Shown here one piece after another: positions 52,701 through 61,313 of a stretch of 64,000 nt of DNA (positions are counted from its first letter, which is position 1; every line of letters starts with the position of its first letter). A model generated the notes under the pieces. That model ran no database searches and was not told the origin of the DNA. It worked only from the letters and a program-made list of their open reading frames with translations. Source of the DNA: Luteibacter mycovicinus (GTDB taxonomy: Bacteria; Pseudomonadota; Gammaproteobacteria; Xanthomonadales; Rhodanobacteraceae); assembly GCF_000745235.1 (NCBI RefSeq), contig NZ_JQNL01000001.1, positions 930,001 through 994,000 of the forward strand. The letters run 5' to 3'. The position numbers were made by a program, and so were the translations under genes.

Positions 52701-53072
52701 CCCATCCTGATGACCTCGCTGGCCTTCATCCTCGGCGTGTTGCCGCTGGCCATTTCCACCGGTGCGGGCGCCAACTCCCGCCACGCCATCGGTACCGGCG
52801 TGATCGGCGGCATGCTGTTCGCCACCATCCTCGGCCTGCTGCTGATCCCGGTGTTCTACACCTCGGTTCGCCGCATGCTGGGTGACAAGCTGGATGAGGT
52901 GTCCCACAAGATGCCGCACGTCGGTCATGACGACGACCACGATCCGCACGGCGGTGGCAACGGTGGTGGCGACGGCCCGAACGGCCCGACCAACCTCCAC
53001 CCGCATGCTCCGAACGTCGGCGATGTCCGGGCCTTCGATTCGGATCCGCGACGCGGCACCGATCGACCTTAA
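49746..53072 (+). CDS. RND multidrug efflux transporter (AcrB/HAE1 type) with unusual Ser/Thr insert and Gly/His tail
   Basis: A 1108-residue proton-driven efflux pump of the inner membrane. The start MPSFFIDRPIFAWVLAI is canonical. The proton-relay residues are present: Asp407-Asp408 (GIVVDDAIVVIENV) and Lys953 (GLAAKNAILIVEF). Two features are unlike E. coli AcrB (1049 residues). One is a low-complexity Ser/Thr stretch of about 25 residues at about 782-806 in the second periplasmic half. The other is a C-terminal extension rich in His, Asp and Gly (about 1055-1108). It is preceded 12 bases earlier by the adaptor gene and followed by a strong terminator. No TolC-type gene is in the operon. 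Confidence 0.96.
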   Translation: MPSFFIDRPIFAWVLAILISLCGTISLLNMGIESYPNIAPPQVTVTATYPGASADTTEKTVTQVIEQQLTGIDHLIYFSSQSSSSGTATVTLTFDTGTDPDIAQVQVQNKVSLATPRLPSEVTQQGVVVAKANPDFLMFIALTSTNKAIDSHRLMDIVSSQVLDQVARIPGVGSTRQLGAEYGMRVWLNPDKLRGYGMSATDLQSALAAQNVQFAAGSLGTDPATDGQGFSATVSAEGRFTSAEEFSNVILRANNDGTVVRLKDVARVELGPQTYGFATDYNGIPTGAFGVQLLPGANALDVANAVRAKMDDLSKSFPDGVTWFAPYESTKFVVISIEEVVHTLVEAIILVFLVMLIFLQNFRATIIPTLVIPVALLGTFIGLSPLGFTINQLTLFGMVLAIGIVVDDAIVVIENVERIMTEEHLPPKEATRKAMGQITGAIVAITVVLAAVFIPSALQPGASGIIYKQFALTIAVSMGFSAFLAVTFTPALCATLLKHEPDKRKNVVYRKFNQVFDWTTHTYSGHIDSAVRHGPRWMIVFVLIAALAGFLFTRLPSSFVPDEDQGYALAIVQLPPGSSLARTQKVQEQIRNIMLKNPEVEGVFQISGFSFVGQGENVGMVFIRMKDWADRDITVPEFLGKANGQMQAVSDATIFVVNLPTIRGLSQFGGVDMFLQARAGQDRAELTQARNQLLGAAAQDKSLVGVRPNTLEDAPLLQLNVDRTQAQTMGLSVSDIYTAIQLTLAPVYVNDFQYGGRVKRVMMQADAPYRMGTDAFAHIYTPSTLTSSTSSTSSTTSTVASASTATDSRMIPLSTVVHSKWTMAAPTLTRYNGYSAVEIVGNNAPGSSTGQAMATMEKIVNDKLGKGIGYDWSGQSYQEILAGNSATALMVLSIVIVFLCLAALYESWSIPVAVLLVVPLGLLGVVVFSMLRGLPNDIFFKIGMITVIGLAAKNAILIVEFAVEQQQAGKTLRDAVVEASRLRLRPILMTSLAFILGVLPLAISTGAGANSRHAIGTGVIGGMLFATILGLLLIPVFYTSVRRMLGDKLDEVSHKMPHVGHDDDHDPHGGGNGGGDGPNGPTNLHPHAPNVGDVRAFDSDPRRGTDRP

Positions 53073-53096
53073 GGTCGGAAGGCAAGTACCTGTGAA

Positions 53097-53124
53097 AAGC
53101 CCGGCGAAAGCCGGGCTTTTTTTT
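53097..53124 (+). terminator. Rho-independent terminator of the RND efflux operon
   Basis: A nine-base-pair stem AAGCCCGGC / GCCGGGCTT with loop GAAA is followed by a run of T, starting 25 bases after the pump stop codon. Confidence 0.93.
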
Positions 53125-53145
53125 CGTCGCCGCAGCGGCCTCAAC

Positions 53146-53171
53146 AAAAAGGCCCCGGCATAACCGGGGCC
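53146..53171 (-). terminator. Rho-independent terminator of the acyl-CoA dehydrogenase gene
   Basis: On the minus strand the stem GGCCCCGG-TTATG-CCGGGGCC is followed by five T (AAAAA at 53146-53150 on the plus strand), about 30 bases beyond the dehydrogenase stop. Confidence 0.85.
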
Positions 53172-53200
53172 CGTTCGTGTCCGCTCGAGTCGATGATTGC

Positions 53201-54361
53201 TCAGCGCAACCCCGTCTCCGAGCGCGCAATCACCAGCCGCTGAATCTCACTCGTACCCTCGTAGATCTCCGTGATCTTGGCATCGCGGAAATAACGCTCC
53301 AGCGGCATTTCTTTCGAGTAGCCCATGCCACCATGGATCTGCACGGCCTGATGGGTGATCCACATGGCGGCTTCCGACGCCACCAGCTTGGCCATCGAAG
53401 CCTCGGTACCGAAACGGCCGCCGTTCTTGTCGGTCTGGGCCTTGGTCCATGCGGCACGCAGGGTCAGCAGCAGCGCCGCATCCAGCTTGCACTTCATGTC
53501 GGCGATCTTGGCCTGGGTCATCTGGAACGTGCCGATCGGGTGACCGAACGCCTTGCGGTCCCGCGACCACTGAAGCGTGGCTTCGTAGGCGGCACGCGCG
53601 ATGCCCACCGCCTGCGACGCGATACCGATACGACCGGCATCCAGCACGCCCATGGCGATACCGAACCCCTTGCCCTCTTCACCGAGCATGTCTTCCTGCG
53701 GGCAGATGTAGTCGTGAAACTCGATCTCGCAGGTGGCCGAGGCGCGGATGCCGAGCTTCGGCTCCGTCTTGCCGGCGAGAAAACCCGCCCGCTTCGTGTC
53801 GATGATGAAGGCTGACACGCCCCGCGCACCCATGCCGGGCGTCGTCACCGCGAACAGCACGATGTAGCGGGCGACCGGACCGGAGGTGATCCAGCTCTTC
53901 TTGCCGTTGATGACCCAGTCGCCGTCGGCATTCTTCACCGCGCGCGTGTGCATGTTGGACGCGTCGGAGCCGGACTGCGGTTCGGTCAGGGCATAGGCGC
54001 CAATGGCCTCGCCGGACGCGATGGCGCGCACGTACTTCTGCTTCTGGTCTTCCGTACCGTTCTTGAGGATCCCGTTGCAGAACAGCGAATTGTTCACCGA
54101 CATGATCGTCGAGGTGGCGGCATCGGCCGCGGCGATCTCCACCATGGCCAGCACGTAGGACACGGGATCCATGCCTGCGCCGCCGTATTCCTCGGGCACT
54201 TCGATGCCCATCAGGCCCAGCTGACCCATTTCCTGGATGTTTTCCAGGGGAAACTCACCCTTCGCGTCGAACTCGGCGGCGACCGGGGCGATGCGCTTCT
54301 GGGCGAAGTCGCGGGCAATGGACTGAATCGACAGCTGGTCGTCGGTAAAGCGGAAATCCAT
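53201..54361 (-). CDS. Acyl-CoA dehydrogenase (short/branched-chain type)
   Basis: The 386-residue flavoenzyme introduces a 2,3-double bond into acyl-CoA. The start MDFRFTDDQLSIQ follows AGGA at a good distance. It has PEEYGGAGMDPVSYVLAM, AYALTEPQSGSDASNM (FAD/substrate region), GKKSWITSG, the HQAVQIHGGMGYSKEMPLE block and the catalytic-Glu segment IYEGTSEIQRLVI. These features match short-chain or isobutyryl/2-methylbutyryl-CoA dehydrogenases; the exact chain preference is not decidable. It is transcribed alone, convergent with the RND operon and divergent from the regulator at 54533. Confidence 0.92.
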   Translation of the reverse strand: MDFRFTDDQLSIQSIARDFAQKRIAPVAAEFDAKGEFPLENIQEMGQLGLMGIEVPEEYGGAGMDPVSYVLAMVEIAAADAATSTIMSVNNSLFCNGILKNGTEDQKQKYVRAIASGEAIGAYALTEPQSGSDASNMHTRAVKNADGDWVINGKKSWITSGPVARYIVLFAVTTPGMGARGVSAFIIDTKRAGFLAGKTEPKLGIRASATCEIEFHDYICPQEDMLGEEGKGFGIAMGVLDAGRIGIASQAVGIARAAYEATLQWSRDRKAFGHPIGTFQMTQAKIADMKCKLDAALLLTLRAAWTKAQTDKNGGRFGTEASMAKLVASEAAMWITHQAVQIHGGMGYSKEMPLERYFRDAKITEIYEGTSEIQRLVIARSETGLR

Positions 54362-54502
54362 GGACATTCCTCGCGCCGGCCGGAAGGACGGCAAGTCTTG
54401 GGGTGGGGACTAGCCGGTCATTCTAACGGTCGTTCGAGAGCTTGCCGCTCTGCACTGCAACATGCGGCCTTGACGCTGGCCGGGGCGGGCCTCATCCTTA
54501 CG

Positions 54503-54528
54503 CATCTTTCTATCGCGATATAAGGATG
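54503..54528. promoter_or_regulatory. Putative SahR-type operator overlapping the ribosome-binding region of the methionine-synthase operon
   Basis: A 26-base palindrome centred on TATCGCGATA has arms CATCTTTCTATCG and CGATATAAGGATG that pair at 11 of 13 positions. A further half-site-like CATCCTTA lies at 54493-54500. The right arm contains the AAGGA preceding the start codon at 54533, so a bound regulator would block its own expression and that of metH. Confidence 0.65.
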
Positions 54529-54532
54529 CAGG

Positions 54533-55471
54533 ATGGATCTGTCGACGGCCTCCACGGTGCTCCGACTCCTGGCCGACCCGACCCGCGTCCGCCTGCTCGC
54601 CCTTCTGGACCGCGAGGAACTGACCGTCGCCGAGCTGGCGGCCGTGCTGCATCTGGCCCAGCCGCGCGTGTCGACCCATCTGGCCAAGCTCAAGGAGGCC
54701 GAGCTGGTGCGTGACCGCCGGGCCGGCGTGTCGGCCTATTATCGGGCCAATGCCGAGGCGGATCCTACGCTCGCCGCCCTGGTGGCCTCCCTGCGCGACA
54801 CGCTTAGCGACGCCCTGCTCAAAGAAGATGCGGAACGGCTTCCCGCGGTTCTCGCCCAACGGGCCCGGGCCGAGGGCTGGGCGGATACCGTCGCCGGCGA
54901 CATGGAGCGTCATTATTCGCCGGGTCGCACCTGGGAAACGCTGGCGCGCTCGCTGTTGCAGTTGCTGGCGACCGGCGATGTCCTGGATATCGCCTCCGGC
55001 GATGGCGTTACGGCGGAACTGCTCGCACCGCATGCCCACTCGATCGTCTGCATCGACAGTTCGGAACGCGTCGTCGACGCGGCGCGGCAGCGGCTGAGCA
55101 CCTTCCGCAATGTCGACGTACGTACGGGCGACATGCACGCGCTGGACCTCGAGGACGGCCGTTTCGACCTTGTCCTGCTGCTGCACGCCCTCACGTATTC
55201 GGAGCGTCCCGAAGCCGTGTTCAGCGAGGTGGCGCGGGTGCTGAAGCCCGGAGGCCGCGTGCTGGCGTCCACCCTTGGCGAACACGACCACCGCGCGGTG
55301 GTCGAGCCGTTCGATCATCGCAACCTCGGCTTCACCTGCGATGCCCTGACCGCCCTGGCGCGGAACGCCGGTCTGGACGTGGTCAGCTGTGAGCGCCTGA
55401 GCCGCGAGCGCCGTTCACCCCATTTCGAAGTCATCAGTCTGCTTGCCCGCAAGCCCGGAGGCACCCCATGA
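54533..55471 (+). CDS. ArsR-type regulator fused to a SAM-methyltransferase-like domain (SahR-like)
   Basis: Residues about 1-90 are an ArsR winged helix ([41 protein letters not shown]). Residues about 125-312 are a class I methyltransferase-like domain with motif [16 protein letters not shown]. This two-domain layout is that of SahR, described as an S-adenosylhomocysteine-responsive regulator of methionine-cycle genes in Proteobacteria. Its place directly upstream of metH (four-base overlap) and the palindrome over its own start support this role. The methyltransferase part may act only as the SAH/SAM sensor. No metal-binding cysteine pair of metalloregulating ArsR proteins is seen. Confidence 0.85.
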   Translation: MDLSTASTVLRLLADPTRVRLLALLDREELTVAELAAVLHLAQPRVSTHLAKLKEAELVRDRRAGVSAYYRANAEADPTLAALVASLRDTLSDALLKEDAERLPAVLAQRARAEGWADTVAGDMERHYSPGRTWETLARSLLQLLATGDVLDIASGDGVTAELLAPHAHSIVCIDSSERVVDAARQRLSTFRNVDVRTGDMHALDLEDGRFDLVLLLHALTYSERPEAVFSEVARVLKPGGRVLASTLGEHDHRAVVEPFDHRNLGFTCDALTALARNAGLDVVSCERLSRERRSPHFEVISLLARKPGGTP

Positions 55472-56546
55472 GCACCCTGCCCTGGCTCCATCCCGATCGT
55501 GTCGCCCTGATCCAGAAGGGACTCGCCGAACGCATCATGATCCTCGACGGCGGCATGGGCACCATGTTGCAGGGCCACCGGCTCGACGAGGCCGGCTATC
55601 GCGGCGATCGCTTCGCCGGCGGCCTCGACAGCACGCACACGCACGAGCATGACCACCCGGGCGAATGCGATCTGAAGGGCAACAACGACCTGCTCCTGCT
55701 GACGCAGCCGGACATCATCCGCGGCGTACACACCGCGTATCTCGAAGCGGGAGCGGACTTCGTCGAGACCAACACGTTCAACGCCACGCGCGTGAGTCAG
55801 GCCGACTATCATCTCGAACACCTCGTGCCCGAACTGAACCGCGAAGGCGCGCGCATCGCCCGCGAAGCCTGCGACGCGATGACCGCGATCACGCCGGACC
55901 GTCCGCGCTTCGTCATCGGCGTACTCGGGCCGACCAGCCGAACCGCGTCGATCTCGCCCGACGTGAACGACCCGGCCTTTCGCAACATCGACTTCGAGTC
56001 GCTCAAGGCCAACTACGTGGAAGCCGCGCGCGCGCTCATTGAAGGCGGCGCCGATACGATCATGGTCGAGACGATCTTCGACACGCTCAACGCGAAAGCC
56101 GCGCTGTTCGCCCTGAGCGAATTGTTCGACACGCTCGGCGCGCGCGTCCCCGTCATGATCTCGGGCACCATCACCGACCGCTCCGGCCGCACGCTGTCGG
56201 GACAGACGGCGGAGGCGTTCTTCTACTCGGTCGAACACATCCAGCCGCTGTCCGTCGGCCTGAACTGCGCACTCGGCGCGGAAGATCTGCGCCCGCATGT
56301 ACAGATGCTCTCGCGCATTGCCGGCAGCGCCATCAGCACCCACCCGAACGCGGGCTTGCCCAATGCCTTCGGCGAGTACGACGAAAGCCCCGAGAGCATG
56401 GCCGAGACGATCCGCGGGTTCGCCGAGGAAGGCCTGATCAACATCGTCGGTGGCTGTTGTGGCACCACGCCGGCGCATATCGCCGCCATCGCAGCCGCTG
56501 TCGCGCCGTATCCGCCGCGTCAGCCCAGGGACACCGCGCAAGCCGC

Positions 56547-56550
<4 letters not shown>
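55468..56550 (+). CDS. metH: Homocysteine S-methyltransferase half of split cobalamin-dependent methionine synthase
   Basis: This 360-residue protein is the zinc-dependent homocysteine-binding domain of MetH as a separate chain. It has [12 protein letters not shown] near the N-terminus and the zinc ligands Cys267 (GLNCALG), Cys330 and Cys331 (GGCCGTTP). The second half of the enzyme is encoded next, with a four-base overlap (ATGA), so the two chains are made together and presumably form a complex. Separate chains are seen in xanthomonads, unlike the single chain of E. coli. Confidence 0.92.
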
Positions 56551-59246
<2,696 letters not shown>

Positions 59247-59270
59247 AAGGGCGGCGCGACCGCCGCCGCG

Positions 59271-59603
59271 TCAGTTGTCCTCGGCGCCGCCGGGCTTGAC
59301 CCGTTCCTTCGTATCGCGGTTCCTGAGATGCGCGAAGACGTTGTAGAACGAGACGAGCATGGGGAACGCGGTCTGGATGATACCGACGGAGTCGTTTTTG
59401 CCCCAGATGAAGTACGCCAGGGTAAGGATGCTGCCGCTGACCGACAGGTACCAGAAGGACATGGGCACGGTGACCTGCTTGTTCTTCCTGGTGGCGTAAA
59501 ACTGGACGAACCACCGGGCCGTGAACAGGATCGTGCCCAGAAGGCCGATGATCTTCCAGGGTGTCAGGGTCAGCAGGTGCAGATCGGCGAGGGCTTCGTG
59601 CAT
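59271..59603 (-). CDS. LABN-domain membrane protein (lipid-A-disaccharide synthase N-terminal-like)
   Basis: The 110-residue protein (start MHEALADLHLL) has three to four hydrophobic helices and the block GTILFTARWFVQFYATRKNK with VPMSFWYLSVSGSILTLAYF, the signature of the small LABN family often found with sugar-lipid or lipid A genes. Here it stands alone, convergent with metH. The exact start is uncertain; an ATG ten codons earlier is possible. Function in the inner membrane is not established. Confidence 0.82.
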   Translation of the reverse strand: MHEALADLHLLTLTPWKIIGLLGTILFTARWFVQFYATRKNKQVTVPMSFWYLSVSGSILTLAYFIWGKNDSVGIIQTAFPMLVSFYNVFAHLRNRDTKERVKPGGAEDN

Positions 59604-59665
59604 GGCGGGATCCAGGGGCGGCAACCGGCGCATTGTACCGGCGGGAAGCACAGAGAAAGCCAAAA

Positions 59666-59691
59666 AAAACCCGGCGCGAGGCCGGGTTTTT
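59666..59691 (-). terminator. Rho-independent terminator after tRNA-Val
   Basis: On the minus strand the stem AAAACCCGGC-CTCGC-GCCGGGTTTT is followed by T residues, about ten bases beyond the 3' end of the tRNA gene. It may also insulate the LABN gene downstream. Confidence 0.88.
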
Positions 59692-59701
59692 CAGTATCCG
59701 A

Positions 59702-59776
59702 TGGTGGGCGGTACAAGGATCGAACTTGTGACACCTGCCGTGTGAAGGCAGTGCTCTACCGCTGAGCTAACCGCCC
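59702..59776 (-). tRNA. tRNA-Val (anticodon CAC)
   Basis: The reverse complement folds as a cloverleaf of 75 bases including CCA. The acceptor is GGGCGGT/ACCGCCC, the D arm GCTC/GAGC, the anticodon stem CTGCC/GGCAG with loop TTCACAC (anticodon CAC), and the T arm ACAAG-TTCGATC-CTTGT. Confidence 0.96.
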
Positions 59777-59846
59777 ATCGCGAGCCGGGGATTCTACGGA
59801 TCCATCGGTCGATCGTCAATGGGGCGCCCGCGTTTCGCTATCCTTT

Positions 59847-60452
59847 TCACGTCGGCTTACAGTAAGCCTGGGCCTGGTCCGCGTCGGCCGATGAGGGCAA
59901 CGGGGTTACTCCCGACCGTCCCGATGCCTGGATATCGAAACGGCGCCCTGTCGCACGCACGGTGCTCTGCCCGGCAGCGCCGCTGCCGCGTTTTGCGCAA
60001 AGGAAAAGACTCAGCGCGCCGGCGGGCGACGCACCGCGCGCGGTGAATGTGATGATCTTCCCGGAATTCTGCGCGAGCAACGATACGTTCGATACCGCCT
60101 GAGCCACGCGCACAAGCTTGTCGCTGGTCGCATAAGCCGCCCCGGACGTCGGCGATGTGTACATGATCCAGCCTACGCTGAAGTCGTTGCTGTCCTCGCA
60201 TTGCGGCTCGGTAGCCGACGCGTTTCTGCTCGGGCACATCGACACGAAGCGGTTCTGGCTGATAGCCGTGGAACGGGCCAAACGCAACGCGCCGAGAAAT
60301 TCATTTGCCTGTGACTCCACCGCATTACGTCGCATGAAATCGGCAAAATTCGGCGCAGCGAGAGCCGCGAGGATGGCGAGCACGGTCACTGTGACCACAA
60401 GCTCGATGAGCGTGAAACCGCGACTGGTACGCGGCATGACGTGAACGGTCAT
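59847..60452 (-). CDS. fimT: Type IV pilus minor pilin, GspH/FimT family
   Basis: A 201-residue prepilin with a class III signal peptide (RGFTLIELVVTVTVLAILAALAAPNF; cleavage before the Phe of GFTLIE). The hydrophobic helix is followed by a GspH-like globular domain (ANEFLGALRLARSTAISQN, SVGWIMYT). GGGAGG six bases upstream supports the start at 60452, whose A lies in the stop of the preceding gene (TAATG). FimT-like minor pilins prime pilus assembly and can bind DNA in natural transformation. Confidence 0.9.
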   Translation of the reverse strand: MTVHVMPRTSRGFTLIELVVTVTVLAILAALAAPNFADFMRRNAVESQANEFLGALRLARSTAISQNRFVSMCPSRNASATEPQCEDSNDFSVGWIMYTSPTSGAAYATSDKLVRVAQAVSNVSLLAQNSGKIITFTARGASPAGALSLFLCAKRGSGAAGQSTVRATGRRFDIQASGRSGVTPLPSSADADQAQAYCKPT

Positions 60453-60886
60453 TACCGACCTCCCCCATCGCAGTAGTTACCGATATCCGTCTGCGCGGTA
60501 CGAGTCGCCGCCTCGCGCTGGCCGGCGTCAAGCCGTTTCGCACTGGCTGGATCGTTTCCGTCGACCAGCAGGGCACCGCTGGAAAGCGTCGCAAGATTAG
60601 CTCGTGCACGTTCGCAGTTACGCTTACGTGCCTCAGCCTCGGCCTGCGCCAGAGCGCCGGATGAAGGCGCATCTCCGTCCTTCATGGCAACGGGTGAGGC
60701 GACCGGTGCCCTCGCATCCGCCTTGACCCTGATGGTACTGGCCGTCGCACCCGCAGAGGGAGGCTGGTCGGCGTAATGAACCGCCCCTTGGGCATCGGTC
60801 CACTTGTACACGCTCTGCGCCGTTGCAGCGGCACTGGTGAGCAGAAGCGCGAGCACAATCGTCGCTGGCATCAGCCGCATGCTCAT
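60452..60886 (-). CDS. DUF4124-domain exported protein of the pilus cluster
   Basis: The 144-residue protein has a signal peptide (MPATIVLALLLTSAAATAQ) followed by the DUF4124 motif SVYKWTDAQGAVHYADQPP and a charged C-terminal region with NCERARANLATL. Such proteins are common in the periplasm of beta- and gammaproteobacteria and their function is unknown. GGAG eight bases before ATG 60886 supports this start. It overlaps the fimT-like start by one base and lies just inside the pilE stop region, so it is translated within the minor-pilin operon. Confidence 0.88.
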   Translation of the reverse strand: MSMRLMPATIVLALLLTSAAATAQSVYKWTDAQGAVHYADQPPSAGATASTIRVKADARAPVASPVAMKDGDAPSSGALAQAEAEARKRNCERARANLATLSSGALLVDGNDPASAKRLDAGQREAATRTAQTDIGNYCDGGGR

Positions 60887-60887
60887 G

Positions 60888-61313
60888 TCACTTGCTCCAG
60901 CAGGCCGGGTCATCGGCCTTGGTGCCCGTTGACCCCTGGGCGCCGAGGTTGTTGAGCGTCAGCGTGGCGCAGGCCACGTCGCTCTTCGCCTGATCCCCCT
61001 GAGCGTTGGCCCTTACGACGAAAGCACTGCTCGACGCGCTGGCGACCTCGATCGTGTAGCGATCGCCCGCCATGCCGGCGCTGCCGTTAAGGTCGCTTAC
61101 GAGGTTTGCCGAGTACGCGTTCTTCGTGTAGTAAAAACGCTCCTCGCGAGCCGCCACGTCCACAAGCGCCGTCTGAGCATCCACACGGTGCGCACGTATC
61201 ACGTAGCGTCGGTAGGAAGGGATCGCGACCGCGGCGAGAATCGCTACGATGAGCAAGGCAATCACGAGTTCGATCAACGTAAAACCACGCGCATTCCGTT
61301 GGTGCGTCATCAT
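60888..61313 (-). CDS. pilE: Type IV minor pilin PilE-like
   Basis: The 141-residue prepilin has leader MMTHQRNARG, processing site GFTLIELVIALLIVAILAAV and a pilin globular domain with IRAHRVDAQTALVDVAAREERFYY, DRYTIEV and two C-terminal cysteines (VACATLTLNNLG, DPACW) that can form the D-region disulfide. Its position next to pilY1 and a fimT-like gene marks it as a minor pilin (PilE group) rather than the major PilA. The start overlaps the pilY1 stop (TGATG); the second ATG one codon later is also possible. Confidence 0.92.
   Translation of the reverse strand: MMTHQRNARGFTLIELVIALLIVAILAAVAIPSYRRYVIRAHRVDAQTALVDVAAREERFYYTKNAYSANLVSDLNGSAGMAGDRYTIEVASASSSAFVVRANAQGDQAKSDVACATLTLNNLGAQGSTGTKADDPACWSK

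Noticed and set aside
48150..53147. A 1600-codon open frame antisense to the whole RND operon
   Set aside because: Composition is that of a reverse-strand shadow; the sense genes are clear tetR, adaptor and pump genes.
54533..55471. Metal-sensing ArsR repressor
   Set aside because: No cysteine-based metal site in the winged helix and the context is methionine synthesis, not arsenic or metal resistance.
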